Assembly: GCA_021292165.1 (NCBI GenBank)
Contig: CM037879.1
Location: 119,105,473 to 119,169,472 of the forward strand
Direction: 5' to 3'
Source: Shinisaurus crocodilurus
Lineage: Eukaryota; Chordata; Lepidosauria; Squamata; Shinisauridae
Length of the DNA stretch: 64,000 bases
Position numbers and translations under genes: made by a program. The notes beneath the pieces were generated by a model, which saw only the letters and a program-made list of their open reading frames with translations, made no database searches and was not told the origin of the DNA. Positions 51,391-62,340 of the stretch are shown piece after piece (position 1 is the stretch's first letter; every line of letters starts with the position of its first letter).

Positions 51391-51577
51391 GGGTTGGATC
51401 CAGAATCTGCCTTCTTCAAGAGGTCCCTACACCCAATTTTTGGGGATCCCCCCTATACCACTTCTCACCCCATTCAGCATGTTCAGGGGGGTGAAGAGGC
51501 TGCCAGGGGAAGGAGGGGATGGTTGAAGTCCATGTCCACTAGAGCAGTTCATCCAGCTTAAATCTGGATGCAACCCA
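51391..51577. mobile_element. Fold-back MITE, GGGTTGGATCCAGA type
   Basis: Ends GGGTTGGATCCAGAATC and (reverse complement) GGGTTGCATCCAGATTT. Second copy at 35653-36806 carries a hAT insertion. Confidence 0.65.
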
Positions 51578-51705
51578 ACCTGTAGAACTGGGGGAGGGGA
51601 GATATCACAATGGTGGGCTGGTCATAATGGAAAAACTCACCAAAAAAAGGACAGAAAGGCAACAACAAGAGGACAATTTCTATACTATACGGTTTAACTT
51701 CTTAA

Positions 51706-51839
51706 GGGCGCAATCCTGTGCATGTTTAGACAGAAAAAAAGTCCAACAATTCCCAGCATGCCCCAGTCAGCATGGCTGACTGGAGGGATGCTGGGAGCTG
51801 TAGAACTTTTTTCTATCTAAGCATACATAGGATTGCGCT
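51706..51839. mobile_element. piggyBac-like MITE, 134 bp, TTAA-flanked
   Basis: GGGCGCAATCCTGTGCATGT with TTTAGACAGAAAAAAAGTCC on the left and the near complement on the right; inner stem CCAGTCAGCATGGCTGACTGG. TTAA lies at 51702-51705 and 51840-51843. Relative of 17137-17233. Confidence 0.82.
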
Positions 51840-51843
51840 TTAA

Positions 51844-52103
51844 ACTATTCAGTAAGGCACCTTGAAGAGATCAAACCCCCAAGCACCCGTGGCTCCTTTT
51901 GGAGAGATGCACAGCAACTAATAAGATCTTGAAAGACTGGAACATCTGACATATGTACAATTCCCTGCCTGTAATCTCATATTTTTTATGATAATGTTAA
52001 ATCCCTTTTCATGGTGATGACACACTAATGTAATCAAAGGCCTCACGGTACTTGCTTATTATTCATTGTTATTATTAGTTGGAAAAAATCTCTATATATA
52101 CTT
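51844..52103. other. Unassigned intergenic DNA
   Basis: No gene or family recognised. Confidence 0.5.
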
Positions 52104-52264
52104 ACAGTACAATCCTATACATATCTACTCAGAAGTAAGTTTCATGGAGTACAAAAGGGCTTACTTCCAGGTAAGTGGCTATAGGTCCTATACATTTACC
52201 TATGAGTATTTCCCAATGACCTCAGTGGAGTTTACTTCTGAGTAGACATACAGGACTGCACTGT
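52104..52264. mobile_element. Palindromic MITE, AGTAAGCCCCA family, two overlapping copies
   Basis: GTACAATCCTATACATATCT, CTCAGAAGTAAG, GGGCTTACTTCCAGGTAAG, then a second TTTACCTATGAGTATTTCCC ... GGAGTTTACTTCTGAGTAGA and CAGGACTGCACTGT. Confidence 0.75.
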
Positions 52265-52858
52265 TACTGTTTTCTTCACACTAGCCAACTACAGATAGTA
52301 TGCTCAGCAAACACCCACTGAGTTCAGCTTGGCACCCCCTTCATCTCAGTGCACAGGGCAAGCACTTGGTTTGCCCTCCTCTAATGTCAGCATTCATCAT
52401 TGATTTTCTTCCTTTCTTCTTTGCCACTTGGGATCTAAAGCCAGGGAAAGTATATTGCCCTCTTTAGTAAATCAACATTCTAAAAAAAACAAAAACAAAT
52501 GTCAAGACAGAAAAGGTTTAAATTATATATTGAGATGCTTCTAAATTTCTTCTCCCTCTTCCTATTTGTGCTGTGACTGTGTGTTGGGGAGCTCTAATTA
52601 ACATATCTTAAGCAAGTCCTGCGTTTTTTGGTGAGCTCTACAGTAGGCATATTTGAAGCAGACATCTGGTGACAAGTCAGTCAGCAGAAGCCACATGAGT
52701 AAAGCTCTGAAGGTATCAGACTGACATCTCCTTGTTCAAATGCCTCTTCCTCATGAAGTTAGCGCAGCCATGTTGGATGCCTGTTATGAAACTCAAACAA
52801 TAGCCTGGATTGCCTTTCACCCAACTTTTTTCCTTTGAATCTGCTGCACCCTTTAGAG
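52265..52858. other. Unassigned; candidate conserved non-coding DNA
   Basis: No gene recognised. 52555-52735 is repeat-free and contains GAGCTCTAATTAACATATCT; conservation not testable here. Confidence 0.4.
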
Positions 52859-52997
52859 CAGGGGAAGGCAACTTGTGGCTCCACCCAATGTTGTTGGATT
52901 GCAACTCCCATCACCCCTAGCCAGTATAGCCAATGATGAGAGTTGATGGAAGTTTCAGTCTAACAACAACTGGAGGGCCACACGTTCCCCATCCCTG
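52859..52997. mobile_element. hAT-type palindromic MITE, 139 bp
   Basis: CAGGGGAAGGCAACTTGTGG on the left, CCACACGTTCCCCATCCCTG on the right; inner TTGTTGGATTGCAACTCCCATC pairs loosely with the right arm. Flanks CTTTAGAG and CTTTTGGA agree only partly. Confidence 0.75.
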
Positions 52998-53345
52998 CTT
53001 TTGGACAAAGATCAGAGTGAACCAGGGTTGAGCCCTGGAAAATGTGTGTGGGCTTAATTAAAATGTGATATAATAATGAAGACAAGAGTGCATCTGAGCA
53101 TGTGTCTTTCACACACCACTAAGTAATTGCAATGATGCCAATGCAAGCAAACAGGCTCCATTCATCTGGGATTAGGTAGAAGGGTTTCTAATTCAGAAGG
53201 TGACTCAGATAAACTCCAGCCCAGTCTCTTTGCTCCTTAGAAATTATTTAAGCACTGCTGTAGATAGATATGCTTATATATTTTGTGGGAGAAGAATTTG
53301 CAGTTTGCATGGCTTTGTGTTAAGGCTGTCAAATAAATAGTAGAC
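52998..53345. other. Unassigned; candidate conserved non-coding DNA
   Basis: No gene recognised. 53050-53240 is repeat-free and AT-rich with GCTTAATTAAAATG and CTAAGTAATTGCAATGATGC. Confidence 0.4.
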
Positions 53346-53431
53346 AGCAATCCTGTACACACTTGCCTGGGAGTAAGCCCCACTGAACTCAGTGGGGCTT
53401 ACTTCTGAGTAGACATGTACAGGATTGCACT
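53346..53431. mobile_element. Palindromic MITE, AGTAAGCCCCA family, best copy
   Basis: AGCAATCCTGTACACACTTG, GGAGTAAGCCCCACTGAACT at the left; CAGTGGGGCTTACTTCTGAG, GACATGTACAGGATTGCACT at the right. Near-perfect hairpin with axis at GAACTCAGT. Confidence 0.88.
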
Positions 53432-54030
53432 GCTATTCAATTGATTGAATGAGTAATCAAAGTGATTACATTTGCATAAGTTTGCATACCTCTTTGTTCT
53501 TTAAAAAAAGATTTTCACAATAAAAGCCATTGTAAATGCTAGGGTCAAGGATTCTGACACCACCCACCTTGCCATCACTGAAGGCAACAGCGCAGGGTTA
53601 ACCATCACTTTGTTATCAGCCAGAATGGTCATGACGTAGGGAAGAGTAGTGCCCAAGAAAATAATCTGAGTTTATGAACAGAGCTGAATACAATTCATAT
53701 TGTATGAAATATGAGAGAGAAAGGAGCCCCAGCAGGCAGTCTTCAAAGCTTGCTCCATAACGTATTGACATGGACTTCCTTCCAAAATTCCCCAGGAGGG
53801 TTTCCTTCAATAGGTACCTAGCCTTGGTAGCAGTCAGCCTCTCTTCCATGAATTTGGCCTCAAGCAGCATGGCTTTATATTGCCACAATCCTGTCAGCTC
53901 GTTTTCTGGTGAACTGGGCAGCTTCAGGAAGCAAAGGCAGTGCTGAGCCTGAGAATGAGCTTAGGCCTAGTCTGAAATGGACAGAATCCATGTCCATATT
54001 ACCTAATGTTAGGGAAGAAGATACTAATTG
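53432..54030. other. Unassigned intergenic DNA
   Basis: No gene recognised; the 90-codon open frame at 53616-53888 has no family motif. Confidence 0.5.
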
Positions 54031-54213
54031 CAGTGGAGGCTGGTGGCTCCGATACCAGTGTGGTGGTGGTGTATCCACTCTGGGTTGTAGTCTGAACTTT
54101 TAAGGAGCTATCTGGTGCCGAAAATATTTTTTTTTTTTTAGGCTAGGGTTCAGCACCATTAAAGTTCAGACTGAAACCCAGCCCACTGACATCACAGCCA
54201 CCAGCCTCCAGCG
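54031..54213. mobile_element. hAT MITE, 183 bp
   Basis: CAGTGGAGGCTGGTGGCTCC on the left; GCCACCAGCCTCCAGCG on the right. Flanks ACTAATTG (54023-54030) and GCTAATTG (54214-54221) agree at 7 of 8. Inner arms AGTCTGAACTTTT / AAAGTTCAGACT also pair. Confidence 0.88.
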
Positions 54214-54360
54214 GCTAATTGACTAGGAAGGGCAACCTTGAATTAATGACACGTTCCACTTGTATTAGTCCAGTTCCACTTTTGGGCAGCTGATTGGATT
54301 CTGTCTTCCTTTCATTATAAAGAAACAGATTGTTTGAGTCATCCACGATTGTTTTACTTG

Positions 54361-54700
54361 GGGCAGAATCCAATGGGGCTCCTCTGCCTCCGCTGATTCT
54401 CTTCCACCCCACCAATTCCGTTGCACAAGCGGCCCCCACCAGGGCAAACTGAAATGAGTGGAAACACTTCTTTCTGGAAGGAGGCATGTTGGCAGAGTTC
54501 GCATAAGGGAACTCCGCCAACCTGCCTTCTTCCAGAAATGAGCTTTTCTGCTCATTTTGGGGCTTCCCCTAGGAAATGCTAAATCTCCCTTGCATAAGAG
54601 GTATGTGACTTGTGCAATGGAATTGGCGGAACCCACTACTTGGGGACGGGAATCAGCAGGGTGGTGGGTGAGTGTGAGCCCCCCCCCATTGGATTCTGCC
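54361..54700. mobile_element. piggyBac-like fold-back MITE, 340 bp
   Basis: GGGCAGAATCCAATGGGGCT and (reverse complement) GGCAGAATCCAATGGGGGG. Interior GAAATGAGCTTTTCTGCTCA corresponds to the copy at 43463-43751. The flanks CTTG and TAAA are only weakly TTAA-like. Confidence 0.72.
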
Positions 54701-54932
54701 TAAAGGGACAAAGCAGACATTACTTGAAATCTGTATCTAGCAGCTACGGGTTTTATTTCCTTTCCTTTTGTACTGTAGAGTAGGTGCAGGGCCCCAATCC
54801 AGCTGGGACCCGTGTGGGTGGTGGTGGTAGGCGGCTTTTAAGATGTGAATTGGGCCTCCTGTGCCTACTCTAGAGTAAAAATAAGAAGGGTGTACCTCCT
54901 AGATATGGATTTAAAGTAATGTCTGTTTAGGC

Positions 54933-55315
54933 CAGGGGTGGGGAACCTCTTTCAGCCCAATTTCCGGATTCAATTTCAGAGAAGCTCTTGGAGGCTGCAC
55001 TCCAGTGGCGGGTGGGGCTGAAGGCAAAAGGGGCAGAGTGAAAGGCAAAACGGGCAGGGCCACAAATACCCAAAATACCAGCATATTGTAGTTTCAAGCT
55101 CTGACTGCCACTAACGAAGCCTGAGGAGAGGCATTTTTACCTTTTAGAATGGGGGCGAAGCTGCACAAAAGCTGGGAAGCCACCAAAAGATTGGTGGTTG
55201 GGGAAAAGGGGGTGGGGCCAGGGGAAAGGGACGGGCCCCTGGGGACCCCCAGAGTGCCGTATTGGGACTCCAGATGACCAGATTTGGCTCCTGAGCCTGA
55301 GTTTCCCAACCCCTG
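54933..55315 (+). mobile_element. Non-autonomous hAT element, 383 bp, copy A
   Basis: CAGGGGTGGGGAACCTCTTT ... GAGTTTCCCAACCCCTG. Flanks GTTTAGGC (54925-54932) and GTATAGGC (55316-55323) agree at 7 of 8. Collinear with 57925-58276 (ACCAGCATATT, GAGGAGAGGCATTTTTACC, TTTTAGAATGGGGGCGAAG, GGTGGGGCCAGG). Confidence 0.92.
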
Positions 55316-55489
55316 GTATAGGCCCTAAATGTGCCTCTTGTCCTCTCATCCAATCTGGACATCCTTCATGTTCAATTGATGAAGAAATGTGTAGTTTTTC
55401 AAGTTACACGGAGGTTGAAACCATCTGTCATCAAGAACTATACATCTCTGTATTTCTTAATCTCAAGTATGAACAGGGTAACCCTAGAG

Positions 55490-55625
55490 CAGGGCTCTCC
55501 AACCTTGGGTCCCCAGATATTGCTGGACTACAGCTCCCATAATCCCTTGCCATTAGCCATGTTGGCTGGGTATTCTGGGAGCTGTAGGCCAGCAACATCT
55601 GGGGACCCAAGGTTGGAGAGCCCTG
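55490..55625. mobile_element. hAT palindromic MITE, 136 bp
   Basis: CAGGGCTCTCCAACCTTGGG pairs with CCCAAGGTTGGAGAGCCCTG; the whole element is an imperfect palindrome with inner CTACAGCTCCCATAATCCC. Perfect 8-bp TSD CCCTAGAG at 55482-55489 and 55626-55633. Confidence 0.96.
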
Positions 55626-55633
55626 CCCTAGAG

Positions 55634-55780
55634 CATTCATGAGGGATAATTCCCCAATAAGGAGTCACATCCAAACTTGATGAGAGCCACACTTCTGACA
55701 CCAGTATGACGAAGAAGTTTATCATGTCAGGGCAAACCTAATATCCTGTGTCAGCCTTCCCCAACCTCTTTCCCAACTGT
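55634..55780. other. Short unassigned stretch
   Basis: No gene or family recognised; ends with CAGCCTTCCCCAACCTCTTT, a possible half MITE at 55751. Confidence 0.45.
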
Positions 55781-55813
55781 ACAGTTGTTGTTGTTGTTGT
55801 TGTTGTTGTTGTT

Positions 55814-55860
<47 letters not shown>
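55781..55860. repeat. Compound microsatellite (TTG)n(ATC)n
   Basis: About ten TTG units then about fifteen ATC units; the latter reads as a false poly-His frame. Confidence 0.96.
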
Positions 55861-55862
<2 letters not shown>

Positions 55863-56597
55863 TATCTTGCAAAAATGTACCAAGCAGTCCTTATTTATCC
55901 AGTGGAATCCAGTTTACCAATTCAGTAAACACAATATGGTGTTTTAGAGTGAACCAAACAGACTTGGCTGGGGAATAGCAAAATGTATGTGTTCACCCCC
56001 AGCCTCTGCAAGGCTGGAAAATACAGACAGAGGGAACAGGCCCAGCAGCTCTGTCACAAATGCATGGCTAGATTGAACATCACCCAATTCTAATCAAACA
56101 TACACATGTGCATATGTCCCAAAGGAAAAGGAGGGGGTAAAATTGAACAAGGTATCTGTGCCTCATCCATAGGGGCACATCTCGCAAATATGGCCAGTGA
56201 CTTGCATAGACACTCTATGGCCAATGTCAAAAGGTCCCTTTTAGCAAATGTGCACATGAGAATTTGCACAATTTTGTACCCATGTCAAGATGGGCAGCAC
56301 ATTTGGTAACTATGGGATATTGGTTTAATTTTGATTTATGTCCCTGCAGAAACAGTTTTAAGCATTGTTCCTCCGTATATGGCATTGCTTCTCCATATAT
56401 TGTGAGAAGCAACCCTGTAATATTGATGAATTTAAGTTCCATGCCAGATTAAAATTTCACTTAGAATTCTGTCCCTCGAGAATTGTGGTGAATGCTTCTA
56501 GAAGCGACACTATTGCTACGGTCATATATACACTGGAAGTAAATCCCGTTAATCTCAGTATGGCTTACTAGGCATGTTATAGGGTTATGCTGTAAGG
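55861..56597. other. Unassigned intergenic DNA
   Basis: No gene or family recognised. Confidence 0.5.
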
Positions 56598-56685
56598 CTG
56601 CAATCCTATGCACACTTACCTGAGAGTAAGTCCGATCGAGTTCAATGGGACTTACTTCTGAGTAAGGTTGCATTGGATTGCACTG
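56598..56685. mobile_element. Palindromic MITE, AGTAAGCCCCA family
   Basis: GCTGCAATCCTATGCACACT, GAGAGTAAGTCCGATCGAGT, GGGACTTACTTCTGAGTAAG and GGATTGCACTGT. Same family as 53346. Confidence 0.83.
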
Positions 56686-57924
56686 TAAGAATCCATCACC
56701 CCCCACCCAATACTTCATAACAGGGTATTTCAGAATTTGACTAACTAGAATTTGGCTCTGTGTGGGGTTCCCAGAGGCTTGAAACTTCCACATCAAAACC
56801 ACCTGTGAATGGAACATAAAAATCCAGCTTTGGAGGCTGTAGCAAAATTGCTAGAGCAGCACTTTGCCTCCTGGAGTCCACTTATCCAGCACCTGCCAAA
56901 GGGAACAGGGAAAGCAGCTTTCCAAATTAAAGGAAGGTTAAATGCCATTTGTTCTTTATGGTTGGTACAAATGATTTAAGAGATCTCTTAAAATGTGCTT
57001 TGTTTATCTCTGTGTTTTACAATGTATTATTGAGACCTTAGGGATCCTTTCTCCTCCTACATACATTTTCGTTATGATATATGATTCTCATCAATGAGGA
57101 GTTGTACGAGAGTGTAGAGAAAGGGAGGTGGAGAAACTGACAGGATAGAACACAGTCTTGGGATCCTACTGGTTTTGTTTTGCTTTTCCTCCAGAAAGGG
57201 GGGGGGAACCCACCGTGAATCAATATGGTTCACAGACGGCTTCTCCAATAACTCTAGAGGAGCTGACATATTAGGATGTAATAGTACGGTCAGAACAGAA
57301 AATGGAGATGTCAGGAACATGTAAAAATATTGCAGTGTTTACTCCTGTGATTTGATGAGTAATAACCCAAGCGATATAACAGCAAACTAAGTTCTGCAGA
57401 ACATGTTATGCACCTTGAGACAGATCACAGATGTAATAATTAGATCCAGATATTTCAACACTCATTTGCTATCAGCACTTCTCAAGCCATATATGCCACA
57501 GCACTGCCTTTTCCTCCCCGTCACATTCACGCAGCTTAGCTTTCACCTTGTTGTTCCGTGGAAGGACTGACAAGGGCAAAGCACTGTTAAAATGGTCTCT
57601 TCGCTTGTTTTATCATTGGGCTCCAACCTGGTTGTGTCATTCAAGGATGTAGCTTAGCAGTCCTTCATCGGGCTTAACAGCAGTACTGGTGGTGCTGAGC
57701 ACCACATTTAGTTTGCGTTTTAAGCTGCTGCAAAAAGCACAACAAAATATATGAACTGTGGATGTTGCCCATTTAAATACATTAGCATGATTTCTGAAAA
57801 AAAGATTATACATTCAGGAATGGGAACGATGGGGTCTAAATTCTTGCCCGGGTACAATCAGGGCCAAAATACATCACAGTACCGGTAGCATGACCCTCTT
57901 AAGACTGATTAGCCATGCCTAAGT
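56686..57924. other. Unassigned intergenic DNA, possible conserved non-coding element
   Basis: No gene recognised. 57400-57780 is free of recognised repeats (for example GATGTAATAATTAGATCCAG) and is a candidate for conserved sequence. Confidence 0.4.
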
Positions 57925-58276
57925 CACGGGTGTTGAACTTCTTTCAGCCTCAGGGCCGAATTCCATTTTGGAGAAGCACTTGGGGGTCAAATCCCAGTCA
58001 TGGGCAGAGCCAAAGGCAAAAAGGGTGGGGAAAATACCAGCATATTTTAGCGTAAAGCTCTTACTGCCACTAACTAATCTTTAGGAGAGGCATTTCAGCC
58101 TTTTAGAATGGGGGGAAACTGTGTAAAAACTGGGAAACCACCAAACAGTTGGTGGCCAGAGGAAAGGGGGTGGGGCCAGGAAAAGGGCACATGGCCATCT
58201 GGGGAACCCCGGAGGGCCAAATTGGGGCCCCAGGTGGGCCAGATGGGGCCCCTGGGCCTGAGGTTCTGCACCCCTG
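57925..58276 (+). mobile_element. Non-autonomous hAT element, 352 bp, copy B
   Basis: Older relative of 54933-55315: CACGGGTGTTGAACTTCTTT ... GGTTCTGCACCCCTG, with shared internal ACCAGCATATT, AGGAGAGGCATTTCAGCC, TTTTAGAATGGGGGGAAAC and GGGTGGGGCCAGG. TSD eroded. Confidence 0.85.
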
Positions 58277-59565
58277 CCTTAAATGCTGTTCCTGTTTCCA
58301 ATATTACTTTACTTGCTTTATGAGGTGTAGGGCATTGGGAGAGCAAAACAGCAGTGAGGTTACACTTGAGTGGTTAGACCTAAGGAACTTCCCCAAATAT
58401 GTCTCTCAAACTTGCATGTAATTATTTTCCTATTAAAAAGGAGCATGGTTGCCAATCCACTCAGCTGTGCTATGAGAGAAGGCAGAGGACAAAGTGGACG
58501 TATCTCTGCATTTCCATTGGTGCCAATGGAAGCGTCCATTCAGAGCTAATAGTTGCTTCAGGTGTGCGTGCAGTGTGTGTGTGTGTGGGAGTGTTTTTGT
58601 CAGGATTGACCGTGAGAGAGGAAATAGCCAACCCTCCCTTTCTGTGCACTGCAGTCCTGATGAAAATTATCCTGCTCCCATGGTGGCTATTAGCATCACA
58701 TTTACTTTGGCCTTCAGGAGAATCCTTTTCGTGAGGGAAAAATGTGTTCAGATTGAACGTTAACCTTTAATGTCTCAGGGACTCTCAGCACATAAAGTTA
58801 GTCAATTGTATCACAGAGAGTTGTAGAAATACACCCACTAACCACTGGGAAAGGCAACTGTTTTCTGCCTACAGGCTACTTCACTAACCACTACCTACAG
58901 AGATCTATATGGCTGCCTGATAAACGTGTGACAATCATCAGTTGTAAGGTACAAAAGAATCAATAATATAGCTTTAGGCAAACATTCAATGTGGGGTGGG
59001 GTTTGTGATTACACCTGCTGACCCCTCTCCCTCAATGCGCCTGATGTCCATGCTTAGAAAAGCATGTCTGCACAGGGCTTTTGCACAAATTACACATTGG
59101 TACATTATGCAGAGAAGCTCTTTGTTATATGTGGACGTTGAGCATGCTATGAGGGAGCGGGAAGGCAAGTCCATTCATGTTTCTTCCCTTCTGTGCATAC
59201 ATCAGGGGACTTCATATCACCTATATGAATTTGAAAAGTGTGTTGAACAAATTTGGATGAGATCAAGGCTGCCCCCACCATGAGGCAAAGTGAAGCGGTC
59301 GCTTCAGGCAGCAGATGCTGAGAAGTGGCAGCAGGGTGTTGGAGGAGAGAGCTATGTGCTACACAGCCTGCCACACGCCCCCTATGCTAGCCTGCTGCCT
59401 TCAGGTGCACTGGAGGATGCTATCCCATCACCAGTGTTGAAGAAAGATTCTAAATAAGGAAGAACACCATAACTTGATGTTGGCGCTAATGTAATGGTTT
59501 GTGGCCTGTGAGTGTATAACCATGTCTGAGCTCTGGATGGGTTGGGCATTCTGGTCCTTCTAAGC
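58277..59565. other. Unassigned intergenic DNA
   Basis: No gene recognised; a short (GT)n at 58573-58588. Confidence 0.5.
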
Positions 59566-59980
59566 CAGAGGTGGGGAACATGTGACCCTCCAGATATTGG
59601 TGGCTTGTCCTTTGATAAATGCAGTAGAGGGAAATAACTAGGGAACTATATACTAAATAGAAGTAGAAATGTTTTAGATTCTTAGAAGAATTAACATATA
59701 TGTTTATTGTTAATAATGAGTTTTATGAACTTGTGAGGTGGATGAATAAGAAGAAAAGTGTTTGACAACAGAAAAAAGAGAAATGTATTTGTCAACTATA
59801 GAGTAGCATATATAGTGTTACTTTTACTTGGTTGTGGGAAAAATCAGAAGTCCATTTTAGTTTTGTGTTGTTCTGTTTTTGTGATGTTTGTCTTTTTTTA
59901 ATGATTTCTATTTTTCTTTTGAAAATAAAAAAAATAATTACAGATATTGGTGGACTGCAGCACCCAATCCAACCAAAACA
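59566..59980. mobile_element. hAT-type MITE split by an L1-like insertion
   Basis: CAGAGGTGGGGAACATGTGA, CCCTCCAGATATTGGTGG at 59566-59603 continues after the insertion as ACTGCAGCACCCAATCC at 59954. The intact order matches the CAGGGG...CTGGAGGG...TTGGACTACA MITEs of the window. Confidence 0.75.
59604..59940 (+). mobile_element. 5'-truncated L1-like insertion, 337 bp, with 13-bp TSD
   Basis: Flanked by CAGATATTGGTGG at 59591-59603 and again at 59941-59953, a perfect 13-bp TSD. The insert ends TTTTGAAAATAAAAAAAATA, an A-rich tail expected of L1. No coding motif remains, so the L1 assignment rests on the TSD length, tail and T-rich UTR. Confidence 0.85.
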
Positions 59981-59993
59981 AGGACTCACCGCC

Positions 59994-60030
<37 letters not shown>
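59994..60030. repeat. Compound microsatellite (TA)n(CA)n
   Basis: About eleven TA then six CA units; gives false YIYIYI and THTH frames. Confidence 0.95.
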
Positions 60031-60821
60031 ATACATTTACTTTATCACTGAAAGAACAGGAGGCTCTTGACCTGACAATCTCAATCAGAGTCAAACAAGA
60101 AAAACATTTTCCCCCAAGGTCATTGAACTTCCTCTTCATATAATGACTTGATAAAGACTCCGCATAATCGAAATGGAATTTTATTGGCATTCTGTAGTTG
60201 TGATCAGAGTCTGAGATACGAGTTTCAATTGTGCATCCTTACCTATGTATTGATTATTGTGTTTGTGTGTGTGTATCCTGTATTCACAAATGCTTTTATA
60301 CATTGAGTAAAATAAATCTATTGTGTCTATATACGGTAGTCTAAACCTTCACAAGATTCTCCCTTCACACATGTAACTCCACAATTGAACCGTGCTGTGC
60401 GTTGGTTCATACCGCTCTACTAGGAACAGGCAGTGGAGTGGACAGGAGAACCTGCTCTTTAGTAAAAGGCGAAAGATTTATACGATCTGAAGAGAAACCA
60501 GAGTATATAGGAGGAGAACCTGCTCTTATTTCCTGTTATATCTCTGCCTCAGTGTTCATGTGAAATTCTTCTTCTAAAGCCACACACAACCTTCTGTTTA
60601 ACCCTTCAGTCTTCATCTCCGATGGAAATGAAGCCAAAGAATACCCGTCTGTGCAGGCGGTCATACTGGATAGAAATGTATGCATGAAGGGACAATTGGG
60701 ATTGTGCTGCCTTGCTGACCCTTGATCTTCACCCTTCGATCATGACTCCTGCATAAGGGCAATGCACATACTCAAGAATACACATAGGCTCTGAATCACA
60801 TGTTCAGAGCCCACATGCATT
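60031..60821. other. Unassigned intergenic DNA
   Basis: No gene or family recognised. The phrase GGAGAACCTGCTCTT occurs twice (60447 and 60511), a small local duplication. Confidence 0.5.
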
Positions 60822-61290
60822 ATTATTATTTATTTATTTATTTATTTAATACATTTGTATACCGTCCAATAGCCGAAGCTCTCTGGGCAGTTTACAACAG
60901 TTAAAACCATAAAATACAATATAATATAAATATAAAATTTAAAACCACAGATTAAAAACAAACAGCAGAGCTAGCAGCAGCAGTTACAATAACAGAGTTA
61001 AAAACAACTACAAGATTAAAATGATTAAGATGATTAAAATGATTAAAATGCCTGGGAGGTCTTCACCTGGCGCTGGAAAGAGTACAATGTAGGCGCCAGG
61101 CGAGCCTCTTTGGGGAGCTCATTCCACAACCGGGGTGCCACAGCAGAAAAGGCCCTCCTCCTGGTAGCCACCTGCCTCACTTCCTTTGGCAGGGGCTCTC
61201 AGAGAAGGACCACTGATGCAGATCTTAGTGTCCGGGCAGGTACATATGGGAGGAGACGATCCTTCAGATACATGCATAGGCCTCTGTGCA
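60822..61290 (-). mobile_element. L2-type LINE 3' end with (AAAT)n tail
   Basis: Reverse complement of the terminus at 17935: ACCGTCCAATAGCCGAAGCT, CTCTGGGCAGTTTACAAC. Further in, GAGCTCATTCCACAACCGGG and AGAAAAGGCCCTCCTCCTGG correspond to the decayed RAF...LWNEL coding region. Confidence 0.85.
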
Positions 61291-61983
61291 GATGTTACAA
61301 TCAACATATGGAGTTCAGGGCCAGCAGACATGATCCTGATCCAGCCTCCACACACACACATATTTACCTAGTTTGTCCAACTGTACAGAGCTAATGGATA
61401 AGCTCCTTGGGGAGGAGGCCGTGTCCTTTCTTTGTTTTTGCTGATGCTACTTTGTAAAGATTTTGCTTATGCTACTCTGTACTCTGATTCACAATATTAA
61501 AATAATAATAGAAACCATAATCAAAATAAAAATGTAGCATCCTAAAGGACGTTTTGTGTTTTATGTTGTTGTTTTTTAAATGATGATGCAACCTTGTGTT
61601 GCCATTCATTATAGTAGTAGAAGGGCTTTTTAATGAGAACTGGGGCAGAGCTTAATGACTCTGGCCTTGTTGCTATTTTCAGGATGCTATTTTTTGACAC
61701 CAAACAAAAAGTGCAGATCATCACTTGTACATTTGAGTTCAATGGGACTGCTGTAACTGAGCCTTGCTTAAACAATTACGTACACATTAGAGGTATATAA
61801 TTCCTCCCATTGGTGAAGATACTTTTTTTACATACATATACACAGATGCATGCTGATCATACATGCTATAATTCTGGGGTGGGAACCTGCAGCCCATGGT
61901 CTAATTTCATGTGGCCTTTGGCCTAATTTTGCATGGGGTGACACACACATACATGCACACTCACACATACACACCTGTTTTAC
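61291..61983. other. Unassigned intergenic DNA
   Basis: No gene recognised; CA-rich runs at 61338-61360 and 61930-61976. Confidence 0.5.
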
Positions 61984-62310
61984 ATGATCAAAGAGCCCAC
62001 TGTGGGTTGTTTAAGCCACTGTGAGCTGCAGTGCATGCTGGCCGGTACTTTGCATATTCAGTCCCTGAACATGGGTTGTTGTGTCATGCACACCTGGCTG
62101 GCAGGGGTTATGCAAAGGTTACAACCTTCGCACGACCCTACAACAGATCATGGTTGTTTAACCCTTGCATAACACCTACCAGCTGGGTTCACATGACATG
62201 ACAACCCATGGTGGGGGGTTGAATATGCAAAAAGCCAGCTGGCATGCGCTGGCATATGCTGCAGCAGCTCACCATGGCTTAAACAACCCATGGTGGGCTG
62301 TTTGATCATG
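61984..62310. mobile_element. Long fold-back element, about 327 bp
   Basis: Left arm ATGATCAAAGAGCCCACTGT, GGGTTGTTTAAGCC ... TTTGCATATTCA ... ATGGGTTGTTGTGTCATG; right arm (reverse complement) ATGATCAAACAGCCCACCAT, GGGTTGTTTAAGCC ... TTTGCATATTCA ... ATGGGTTGTCATGTCATG. The two arms fill almost the whole element with the axis near 62150. Confidence 0.85.
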
Positions 62311-62340
62311 CGACCTGGCCCAGAGAGAGAGAGAGAGAGA
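62311..62340. repeat. (GA)n microsatellite between two fold-backs
   Basis: About ten GA units lie between the CCTGGCCC end of one inverted-repeat element and the CCTGGTTTGCAT start of the next. Confidence 0.85.

Noticed and set aside
55748..55978. Open frame with poly-Val and poly-His
   Set aside because: Translation of (TTG)n(ATC)n.
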